Shown here piece after piece: positions 22,530 to 31,272 of a stretch of DNA of 64,000 bases (within the stretch, counting starts at the first letter, position 1; every line of letters starts with the position of its first letter). The stretch is from Prostheceraeus crozeri (lineage: Eukaryota > Platyhelminthes > Polycladida > Euryleptidae): contig CAJQUW010014303.1 of NCBI GenBank assembly GCA_907163375.1, positions 434,001 through 498,000 of the forward strand. The letters are read 5' to 3'. The notes beneath the pieces were generated by a model. The model was not told where the DNA came from, did no database searches, and saw nothing but the letters and a program-made list of their open reading frames with translations. The translations under genes were made by a program, and so were the position numbers.

Positions 22530-24223
22530 TGGGTAATGCAGAGCTGTGATTGGTCGAAAAGTGGTACAAAGTACAGTGAAGCAAACCATAGGTAAATTCT
22601 ACAGAAGATTCTTCCGTCACAGATTTTCATTTCGATTTTATGCCAATATAGCATCTATATTGGACGAATCATTGTAATAATCATTATGATACCAAAGAAT
22701 AAATGTGATATTAAGCTTTTTAGTCTGAAAAGTCTTAACTGAAGAGCATCGGTGCTTCTAAAAGCAACAATGAATTTGTCTGAATTCGCTCTCCTCGATC
22801 ATAGAAGTCTGCAACATTAGATCTTCATGATTATGAAAGGCACTTTAATCGTAGACTATCTTGTAGACTAGTCAATCAAGTCCCAGTAAATGAGAACATT
22901 GCCAAGAGATGACTGCTACAGAAAGTTCGAAGCTGCGGGGAATCGAAAAAATGGAAGCCTCCTGTTTGGCAAATTTGACGAGGCCAAACGCCATACTAAA
23001 GAAACACGAGTGAATGCATTGAATAGCATGCATGCAGAATTGACGGGACTTTACAGTGGGAATAGATAACCAACATTTACCGGACACAACGTTTGTGAAT
23101 GGCCATAAGATAACATTGGTAAGAATGCTTAGAAAAAATCGCAAGGAATAAGGCCTTGCAACCTCGATGTCAGTCCACTTTACTCGTCCATTCTAACAAT
23201 CCAAAGTACCGTTACGAAATTTATTCAAAGAACTCTGACTGTAGAGTGATGGCGCACTGTCTTGCATTCAAACAATATCATCCAAAAAATGCGCGATTCT
23301 TACAATGGGAACAATAATGTTATTGATCATTTCAAAATAATTGGTCCCATTTAGTGGATTATTGGAGAAAACGAGCTTGTAAACGCACAAAAATTGAGAG
23401 TCCATCGTAAAACGTAGCACCGTGATCATTGAGCAGCTTTTTCTGTGGTGAATTGCACCTTCCAATAAATTCAGTTATGCTCATCCACGCTACCTTTCAA
23501 AATAAATTTGACCACATCAGTCCCTGGCCGTTTTTGTGTAGGCCTACATGCTGTGTATGCTTCTCAATCAGCGAACTAAGGATCGCAATTTTCCGTTTTT
23601 ACCGTGTTTTCCGTTTTTTGTGAAATTATTCTATATATAAATATTTCAAATTTGTGCATTCAAACTCTGGTTCTTCCCGATTTTCCATTTTTTCTTGGGT
23701 GAATTGCGATCTCTGCAGCAAACTATTTTTCGTACTTATTTAAGTCTCGGTCTTCCTGGCCTATATCAATCCAGTACTGATCCAGACTCATGAAATTTCT
23801 TCATGAAAGGTCACTGTATTACCAAGGAGCTGTTAGGTGCATGTACATATAGAGTGCTACACACTCACATCGCAAGTACCAATGAGAAAATATCAATTAC
23901 GCAGATGAATATTCTTTTATTTAGAAATTGTGTGTAGAAAAAGATGACTGAAACACGTAAAAAGTTCTAAATGCAGCAGCTTGCGATGTTTCTTAAACGT
24001 TGCCTGTTTTCTACGACTTATGAGCAAATCTATTGCAGCATCTTTTAATCGAATATTTATTTAGCTAACATGAAATTCATTCATTTACAAAAATTTGTTC
24101 TATTAACATGTATATCCCCTGCATGTGTTCCATCAATACATGTCTTCTATTGAAGTATGCTGCTCACATTTAATAAGAGTATGAAGTTTTCTCATAAATT
24201 ATACATTAAAACAGAAACAATAA
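22530..24223. other. Interior of the CCTGG-flanked element, no coding assigned
   Basis: About 1.7 kb. A stretch at 22890-23075 reads on the plus strand LPRDDCYRKFEAAGNRKNGS and KFDEAKRHTKETRVNALNSM, which is polar and protein-like but bounded by stops and matches nothing I know. A competing minus-strand frame covers the same place (22872-23144). It may be a decayed transposase of the host element. Confidence 0.35.
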
Positions 24224-25312
24224 TTTCGCACGATGGCGGTCGAGTCATGCTTGGCAAAAAAACTGCAAATCAAAACCTACATTCTTGTCAAGAGAAGGAA
24301 CTAGATTCGACGGTCAAAGTCATGCTATTCAATATAGCAATCAAGAACTGAGATGCAAAATGTGCAAAAACATGCAAGTTTTCGATGCATCAAGTGCAAT
24401 GTCAATCTACACCCAAAATTCTGTTTCCTTGAATTTCATACGAAATAATTATATATTATGACGAGAGGGAATGTTTTCACTGTTATACAGATATACTTTA
24501 TGAAATCCATGGATGTTTTGACAACGTTTCGCAATTTTTCTTTTGCATAATTTCCAGGGTTGCCGTGAGGATTGATATTTGAATACCCACCACGCCCCAT
24601 GCCCACAGAAAAACCTGTGGGTATCCTCAAAGAATCCACACACCCCCACAGGATAAGCCCTGACTAATATGTTGCTCTTGTTCGTATGGAATGATTGATG
24701 TCCTATATCTCCATCTCAGTGGAACTTCTGCACATCATTCAACGATCCGAAGGCCATATTTGACTCCAGAGATGTGGAATGGGAGTCCTTGAAGAAAGTC
24801 ACCGACTGTGTGTTGTAACTTTTATGACTTTTATTTGCTATCTTCGGTAGAGCTCTATTGCTCTCTAAAATTGTAGTAGCCTATTTTCTATCATTATTAA
24901 GCCTTGATTCTGACTTGCAACTTAGAAATTTTTGTACTGAAAATGTAACTAAATGCTCGTTCAAGTAAGGAATAAAGCCCGCTATGCACACGTATTTGAC
25001 TTACTGAGTTACATTTGCCTAAATCATTTGGTTGCATTAGCAGATAGGTGTTCTTTATCTACTCTATTAGTAAGTTTTTGTCGTCTGCTACCAGTTTACA
25101 CGTACAGTTTACATAGTATCTTCTCATTCGACTCTTAATTCTTTAATGATTCATGAGACATGACACCCTTTTTCCATGAAACTAAGCTTACCATAACGTA
25201 GTTCTATCTCGAATGTTTCTTTTTATTAGTATGACGACATTGTCTTTATTTCTTTGCTTCTGTAACAAATTGGTTATTGATCAGCTTGTGTTTTTCAAAC
25301 TTCCTCTTTTAC
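24224..25312 (+). mobile_element. piggyBac-like tail, truncated copy 2
   Basis: From 24224 (TTTCGCACGATGGCGG) to about 25312 this matches 53872-54962 with roughly 20 differences over 1.09 kb by eye. It starts inside the last part of a piggyBac-type transposase (frame with CLAKK..KSKPTFLS, RCKMCKNMQVFDAS, ending before 24460) and continues through non-coding DNA. It is abruptly 5'-truncated relative to the 53-kb copy and is joined on the right directly to a Tc1 fragment. It contains a copy of the GGGTTGCCGTG motif element (24556-24652). Confidence 0.8.
24556..24652 (+). repeat. Small GGGTTGCCGTG element, copy 1 (MITE-like)
   Basis: Begins CAGGGTTGCCGTGAGGAT and ends near CAGGATAAGCCCTG, giving short inverted ends CAGGG(T/C)T. 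The interior is built from palindromic pieces such as CCTGTGGGTATCC and CCCCCACAG. Related copies lie at 54196-54300 (within the duplicated tail) and 56915-57032 (minus). Confidence 0.5.
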
Positions 25313-25315
25313 TGA

Positions 25316-25979
25316 TCAGGAAATTCCGAGACATTTACATCGTCCCCGGGTACAAGGTGGTGCGACTCTACTGATTTGGGCTGGCATTTGGACCAATGGC
25401 CGCTCTGAACTTCACATACAGCAAGGAACCATGAATTCTGAACGCTATGTGAATGTTTTACGAATGAACATTGGCCAAAGGACAGATCAACTTGGTGATC
25501 CATCGACTTGGTTATTTATAGATAATAATGCTACGTGCCACAGGAGTAGTAGAGTTAACTTATGCAAGTCTCAATTAGGGCTTAGGACATTATCTTGGCC
25601 AGCTCGTTCTCCTGATCTGAATCTCATAGAAATGTATGGAGTATTCTAAAACGTAGCGTTCGTCGTTCATTGCTACCTACAGATGGCGTATCACAACTTA
25701 CGTCACTGTTAAAAAGAGAGTGGAGAAAGTTGGATCAGTCAAAAATCAACGATATCATCGAATCAATGCCTAGACGAATTGGTAATGTCATTGACAATAA
25801 GGGTAGGGCCACAAAATATTAGCTTCTTAAGAACCGCTACTGTATCATTGCTTATCAGATTATATAAGGACATTTGAATATATTAGGGACATGAAATAAC
25901 ATGAAAAATGCTTTCTGTATCATACTTATGTTTTATTTAGTCAAATTTTAGGATGATCCACTTTTTATGAAACGGACTG
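25316..25979 (+). mobile_element. Tc1-like transposon, 5'-truncated, right end present
   Basis: Begins within the transposase and runs to an end whose inverse starts CAGTCCGTTTCATAAAAAGT, with TA outside (25980-25981). That is the normal right terminal repeat of a Tc1-type element. The left half is missing, cut exactly where the piggyBac-derived tail ends. Hence it was either truncated by rearrangement or captured as a fragment inside the CCTGG-flanked element. Confidence 0.8.
25370..25821 (+). pseudogene. Tc1-type transposase, C-terminal half
   Basis: Reads LLIWAGIWTNGRSELHIQQG, RYVNVLRMNIGQ, then WLFIDNNATCHRSSRV (second catalytic Asp region, usually QQDNAxxH), then LSWPARSPDLNLIE (the WPxxSPDLNPIE block with the third acidic residue). 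After LIE a one-base loss in an A-run shifts the frame (IEMYGVF-stop in one frame, VWSILKRSVRRSLLPTDG in the next). The shifted frame stays open to TAG at 25819-25821. The N-terminal DNA-binding domain and first catalytic Asp are absent. Confidence 0.8.
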
Positions 25980-26339
25980 TATATTCTACACATATATTCC
26001 AAATTCCACTCTCTAACACATGACAAGTGAAAGCCTATTACTGATCAAGTCGAAGAATTCAATCACTTGTCATACCACTAGTTACTGGTCAAAATTTACT
26101 GATCAAAATAAACTTGTCAACTTGTCAACTGATCATGTCGAAGAATTGAAATCACTTGTCACTTGTCACTAGTCATAGCGCATGATCAGTGACCGAAGAA
26201 TTGCCCCCTGGAGTTCTAATGGTTGATGATTATTTTTCCTCTGGGTCTGTAATGAACTTAAGCTTGGAATGGTCGTCTCATGAACAACAATCTTTACTAC
26301 TGAATATCAGCATTCTCTCTCTTTCTCTATCTCTCCCTC

Positions 26340-26631
26340 TAAATGTCTGAAGAGAATGAGAACTGTTGAGTCAATACAAGATAGCAACACCCTTGATTCC
26401 CCGACCGCACTCGCCTGACCCAAGAATCGAACCGGAGTCCGCGCTGGAGACGACCTCGCACCTTCTTCACTAGGCCACGCTGACGGTTCTAAAGGAATGC
26501 GAGTGAAGGCGGAAGTCATCTCCAAGCTTATTGTCCTATTATTATTGACAAAACGCTTCCAGCATTCATGTTGTAGCGAGGCAGCATATCAGCATGTCAT
26601 TCGACTACGTCACACCGTAGATTGGCAACAA
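26340..26631 (-). mobile_element. tRNA-derived SINE with long 5' leader, copy 2
   Basis: Aligns along nearly its whole length with 15662-15975, including the leader (matching CATGCTGATATGCTGCCTCG on the minus strand), box A and box B, and the short tail. Box B-like GGTTCGATTC(T) and box A-like GTGGCCTAGTGAAGAAGG are conserved. A shorter spacer in the leader makes it about 20 bp shorter. No clear target duplication. That two independent copies share the leader shows the leader belongs to the element. Confidence 0.8.
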
Positions 26632-26649
26632 AGGTCTGTCGCAGTACAT

Positions 26650-26727
26650 TGAATGTCTAAAGAGAATGACAACTATTAAGCCAATACAAGACACCAACAC
26701 TCTTGATTCCCCGACCGCAGTCGCCTG
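26650..26727 (-). mobile_element. SINE copy 3, 3' fragment only
   Basis: Matches the last 70-80 nt of copies 1 and 2 (TGAATGTCTAAAGAGAATGA on the plus strand through GACCGCAGTCGCCTG), then is replaced by a TC microsatellite at 26728-26752. It lies about 20 bp from copy 2 in the same orientation. Confidence 0.8.
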
Positions 26728-26752
26728 TCTCTCTTTCTCTCTCTCTCTCTGT
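26728..26752. repeat. TC microsatellite
   Basis: Short imperfect TCTCT run at the broken end of SINE copy 3. Confidence 0.8.
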
Positions 26753-27229
26753 CTTGAAGTTTTCATTAAAAGTGTTGAACAAGTGCAAGACATCAAAGAT
26801 TGCACTTTCGAAATTATATGAATTAATCACCTAGGCCATCTCGCTAATCGGTTATTAGAATACATCTTCAGACGGAAAAATGTTATGTCAACGCAGTAAG
26901 TCTGCTTATGAAACACTATTTTATGCAACGATATTCAAGGTTGTTCAGACTTGTTTTATAACGAGTCTTAAAGGTGACGCAGCATGGAACTTCATCGAAA
27001 TCAACTGCTGCTGCCATCAATCATTGACCCTGTTGATCTATTGTGTAGAAGAATACCTGCTTAACGATACAAAAGTGACGTCACAGTCAAAGCTTTGCGC
27101 GAAAATGTCAATGATGCTCTTTTATGATAAAAATCATGATTACTTGACTAGAAGAATTACAGAATAACGCTTATACAATTGTAGCATGTATTTATTGATA
27201 TCCAAACTAATATTGATTAAATTTGATTT

Positions 27230-27960
27230 TTTTGTTGCCATCGGTCGGGATGACATTCGTACAGTAATTTTATTCCCAATATTTCGGCTTAGCCTTTATC
27301 AAGGGATGCAGAAAAGGAAATTATACTGAATGTCATTAAGAAAATTTATACTAACCTATCTATGAAATTCAACCTAGAACCTTAGTAGAGCATGGACATT
27401 GGGACATGCTAACACAGAGTATTAGCAAAAATATCATGGATTACAAAGGGATAAAAAAATCTATGAAGGTGAAGAAAGGAAAGCTAAAAGTTACACAGAA
27501 TTAATAAGATTGAGTAGCATTTCGGTAGGCATTGCTTTTATCTCCTTCTTTTCGACCCTTCTTCTTTGAGCCATGCTCTGCAAGATTCGATGTAATATTG
27601 ACCATGTGATGGACTTGTGTGTGATGAGATGTTTATAAACTTCAGATTCAGGGCCTTTCAGATGTTCATTAATTCTTGATCTCATTGTTCTCGAGGTTTC
27701 TCCAACATACGAGCATACTGTAGTTCGTCGCATTCGTTGTTGTTACATTGTATTAGATATACACAGTCTTTGGTGTTGCATTCTCCATTAGCTATTCCAT
27801 TCTCGCATACAGAACATTGTTCACAATAACACTTGTTTTGGTTTTTCCTAGGAATCAATGAACCTGTCCTGAATGACATATCTTGGAAAATAAAGAAGTC
27901 GAAAACGTTTTCTTTACTGGACAAAGGTTGACACTCAAGTCGAAAAAATTTACATGTACC
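27230..27960 (-). mobile_element. Penelope-like element fragment with GIY-YIG endonuclease and 3' UTR
   Basis: On the minus strand: SFRTGSLIPRKNQNKCYCEQ, C..C...ANGECNTKDCVYLI (Cys-rich linker and GIY-YIG entry), and after a frame change YVGETSRTMRSRINEHLKGP, VYKHLITHKSITWSIL and the end MPTEMLLNLINSV. The order Cys-rich linker, KDxVYxIxC, YVGETxRxxRxRxxEH is the Penelope-like GIY-YIG nuclease. The 3' region includes TTGATAAAGGCTAAGCCGAA, found in the tails of such elements. Broken by at least one frame change; the RT part is not attached in this orientation. Confidence 0.8.
27268..27310 (-). ncRNA. Possible degenerate hammerhead ribozyme core in the Penelope-like 3' region
   Basis: The minus strand reads TTGATAA, then AGGCTAAGCC that can pair as a short stem II (GGC/GCC with a TAA loop), then GAAA. 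The hammerhead core is CUGAUGA-stem II-GAAA, so this differs at two core bases. Penelope-like elements are known to carry hammerhead motifs. Stems I and III were not convincingly identified, so it is probably inactive or only a resemblance. Confidence 0.3.
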
Positions 27961-27961
27961 A

Positions 27962-28325
27962 ATGTCGATGAAAAGGAATGTGATCACCAACGAATTCATA
28001 AGAGCAATCCGTAACTCATCAAACAAACAAGAACAATCAATTGGAATAACGGCTATAGAACAAAAGTTTGTGAATAATGGATACCCATTACAAATGATTA
28101 GCGATTCGTTGACATTTTGTCTGAATAATAAACATCAGAGAAATAAATCTAATAAAGATGAACAACAACCGCGAAACATAGTCTTGCCTTCCATAAATAG
28201 CAAATTCAAACGCAAGATTAGCGAACTTGTCAGAAGAACACATCTCTCTGATCATGTGCGGCCAGCATTCATCAACCCTCCATTGAAACGTCTGCTTAAG
28301 AAGAGCCAAAACAAGTGTCATTATG
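27962..28325 (+). mobile_element. Penelope-like element fragment, end of RT domain, opposite orientation
   Basis: The frame reads MKRNVITNEFIRAIRNSSNK, FVNNGYPLQMISDSL, then VLPSINSKFKRKISELVRRT and RPAFINPPLKRLLKKSQNKC then HYEQC. NNGYPxxxI followed by LPxxxxxxxxKI..L.R and a Cys motif is the RT-thumb to linker region of Penelope-like elements. It ends at the same KxQNKCxxEQC motif that starts the oppositely oriented fragment at 27230-27960. So the two lie head to head with the breakpoint near 27960. Confidence 0.7.
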
Positions 28326-28499
28326 AACAATGTAGGAGCAAAAAATAACTGTCTTCAGAATTACGAAATTATTGAAATTCTTTGAAATTCGGAATTCTAT
28401 CTAAAGAAGATCTGACATATCCATTTACAATAGAGCCATTTACCAATTCTCAACGTGTTTGCAAGAAAAAGGGGGTGATTGGATGCCATATGATCACAT

Positions 28500-29373
28500 T
28501 GAACTTATAAAAAGGATTCGACAAGTTGTCGCACAAGTGCCATATCAAAAAAGTGCTGAAAGATAGGCTCCCGACTTTACTGTTAAATGAATGGCTAACC
28601 AACACGAGGACTATTTACTTGTCAAAAGCGGGATACCACAAGGGTCATGCGTCGTTCTATTGGTCTTTGGATGCTTTTGCACAGACATGCCAACTTCAAA
28701 TACCGTACCACTGATGTATCTGTAATCAAGCATGCTGATGCCAGCATTATTCTTGACAAAATACAGAAGTTCATTTCAGCTAACCCCACATTGGTATACA
28801 CAATGACATTCTGAATTGGACCAAAAAGTTGATTAAAATGGAAAAAGCCAACAGATGCCTTTGAATATGACTAATACAATCCAGGTTAGCTCACATTCCT
28901 TTTCTCAAATACCAGAGAAAGATTATATCCAAGTCCTCGGTATTACTTTTGACCCTCTTATGAACTTTCAACGCCATACTCATTTAATCACAAAAAAGGC
29001 TTCGTCACGTGCAAACATCCTACGGCAGCTTAAGTCATTTCTTTCATCGTCTGATCTAATTGAGATTCACAATAACATAGTGAGAACCATTCTGGAGTAC
29101 TGTGCGCCGTTATTTTTGAGTGCATGTTCAACAAATGCGAACATGATAGATAAAGTGCAAGAAAGAGCCCATGAAGTGATTTGTGGTAATTTCCAATGTC
29201 TTTGCAATGGCTTCCTTCCCCCCCCCCCCGATTACAGACTCATCATGATTGGTTTTCGGCTGTTCAAATCCATGACTCGAGATTCTGATCGTCCCTTATA
29301 CCATTTGGTGCCTCACCAGCTTGCCTTACTCGAACAAATACTGTGTGCCCGAGATTATGTAGGTCATCAATAA
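28500..29373 (+). pseudogene. CR1/L2-like LINE reverse transcriptase, C-terminal part
   Basis: Early pieces are broken: DKLSHKCHIKKVLK, then in another frame AGIPQGSC (the GxPQGS block of RT) and KHADASIIL, resembling the ADD active site with one Asp replaced. From 28855 a long frame reads YIQVLGITFDPLMNFQRHTH, KKASSRANILRQLKSFL, IVRTILEYCAPLFLSA, KVQERAHEVICG, then FRLFKSMTRDSDRPLYHLVP. This is the post-active-site domain of CR1/L2/Rex-type LINEs. A run of ten C residues (29220-29229) lies within it. It is an old broken copy; the 3' end is not defined. Confidence 0.75.
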
Positions 29374-30303
29374 GATCGAGATTATTCATCGTGTCAGTTG
29401 CTGCATTTGTTTTTAAAAGTTAGCAGTGTCGTGTTTCATTTGATTTCATTTAAGTTTTTCTCTTGTTCAAATTCTAATTTGGCTATTTATACCGTGTGGC
29501 GTGTATGATATTCCTGTGCTTCATGTGTAATCCATGTATAAGCCTCATAGTGGGGGTGATAACTCTAAAACCGTGCAAATTGAGGGTAGAGGGCCAGATT
29601 TTTGCCTATATCTTAATTTTCATCCTGTGAACAATTCCTGATATGTATCTCTTTCTGAATTTCTGCATTTACTTCTCCCTGAAATACATTACACCAATTG
29701 GATTTCGCACAGACTTTAATGAATAAAAATAATTCTAGTGTTTAAATGCGGAAGCAAGAGTAGATGTTTCGTCATAGTTACGCAGCACACAAGTATTTCA
29801 AAATTTACCAGCTGAAAATAGTAATGGCAAAAATCTATGGCAATGGCTATGACATCTGCTGAACCGGTACAAGTTTGGTCTCCTGGCTATTACACCGGCT
29901 GATCCATTACAATATTCTTCTATCTATATTATCACGCATCGTTTTTCTCAGCTATATCAGATAGCAGAATCACTGCATGTAACAAGAAAAAGGTCTTTGT
30001 ATCAGAAAGTGACTAGGCTCGCCTCTTTGTCTTTCATCGCCTTACATAGCTTTGCTTCACTTTCTAATTTTTTGAGAAATTTAGTGGTTTCTGAAAAGAA
30101 CTAAGCAGATTTCTAGGCGACAAACGACTAATATAACAAAATCTCAATTTTCAAGTGCTTTATTTGCTGTTGATAATTTTATCTTTTTTTATTTGAGGCA
30201 ATCAGCATTACCTGGGGCTCGTTTCATTAAATAAATTAGTGCTCTATCTCAGTGTGGAAAATGTTTTGCGTTTCATAAAATAAATTTAAAGCAGTGATTT
30301 ATA
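29374..30303. other. Intergenic stretch
   Basis: No gene recognised. The first part may be LINE 3' UTR. The sequence just before 30304 (30215-30300, GCTCGTTTCATTAAATAAAT) may belong to the outer part of the following foldback element. Confidence 0.35.
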
Positions 30304-30409
30304 CAGTCGAAATTCGCAGCGCTTCACAAAACCATATATTAAGCAGTGATTTATATAAGTCCCACACTGCTTAATATATGGTTTTGTGAAACGCTGTTAA
30401 TTTCGACTG
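30304..30409. repeat. Foldback hairpin with 45-bp arms
   Basis: Arms 30304-30348 and 30365-30409 are inverted copies with few mismatches (CAGTCGAAATT...AAGCAGTG and its inverse), with a 16-bp loop. The unit AAGCAGT recurs at about 30289, 30342 and 30425, so the whole element probably extends over about 30215-30480. MITE-like and non-coding. Confidence 0.85.
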
Positions 30410-31034
30410 CCTAATCAGTATTATTAAGCAGTCTGCAGAGGAATTGCGTTTCACAAAGAAGTATCAGCAGTGGTCGAAAAGTGAAAATATGGAAATTCAC
30501 TGATAGAAATGTGAAAATTTTTATCAGAAGATGTGAATGATCGTCGAGAAAGTTATGGAAACTTAAAATATCGGAGAAATTACTGCAAATACAACTTGAA
30601 AATAGAAAAATGGCTTTTGATTTTCAATTCTATTGTCAGTAGTAAACTATTTGTGAGAAGGGCACATTTGCAAGCTATCTTTTGAAAATTTCTTCCTTTG
30701 AAAAGTGGCAATGCTGTGACGAAGAAACGTCCGATAACAACAAAATTATAGTGGGTTGATTTGAGGGTTTCAATTTCTTTCGTGTAATGAGGTATGGAAG
30801 AATTTCGTCATTCAAAGTCATGTCATGAAATCATTTCAATATTAGAAGACCTTGAGATATTGACTTTTACATATATACATTGACAACAGCTATCAAAATA
30901 GGTTCTCAAATACTCTCTAAATTTGTAGTCGAAATGTGTCTAGCTTTATAGACAGGAGTACATGAACATGAAAGGAAATGACCTAAAGACATTCCATGTC
31001 AAAAATGATGACTCTGGGCTTAGTACTTTTCGTT
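30410..31034. other. Intergenic stretch
   Basis: No coding or repeat structure recognised apart from a possible right flank of the foldback element up to about 30480. Confidence 0.35.
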
Positions 31035-31262
31035 TAATCAGAGAAAACATAGAAAATTTCATTTTAGCCAAAAACTGCAATCTGCGTCCCATTGGATTTA
31101 CATGTGTTTTTCTTTGATCCTGTCTGACAAGAACAGGAACCACTAGAACTCGGCAGACGCGCGAATTCGTAGCAAGCATAGGGTGTACATCATTCTGTGA
31201 AAGTCTTATTTTCGGCCTCGTTCTCTGCAGAAACTCGTTCTGGCTGCCGGACTATAACAAGA
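31035..31262 (+). repeat. Dispersed repeat D1, copy 2 (abuts satellite 1)
   Basis: Shares ordered blocks with 17215-17430 and, over its last 100 bp, closely with the inverse of 63905-64000 (ATTCGTAG.AAGCATA, ATTCTGTGAAAGTCT, TGCAGAAACTCG, TCTGGCTGCCGG). A degenerate satellite-like monomer starts directly after it. Confidence 0.7.
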
Positions 31263-31272
31263 ACCCCCGATC

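Larger units (their letters stand above)
22386..26206. mobile_element. Unassigned DNA transposon-like element with 15-bp inverted ends and CCTGG flanks
   Basis: The left end GGGCAATTCTTCGGT (22386-22400) is the exact inverse of the right end (26192-26206). CCTGG lies immediately outside both (22381-22385 and 26207-26211), a 5-bp target duplication. Inside each end, in about 110-210 bp, three motifs recur in both orientations: ACTTGTCA/TGACAAGT, TGATCA, and AATTCTTCG or close variants. Such subterminal clusters resemble transposase-binding arrays. The interior holds unassigned DNA (22530-24223), a piggyBac-derived tail (24224-25312) and a Tc1 fragment (25316-25979). No transposase of its own is recognised. 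An alternative reading is longer inverted ends CC(T/A)GGGGGCAATTC with no duplication. Confidence 0.75.
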
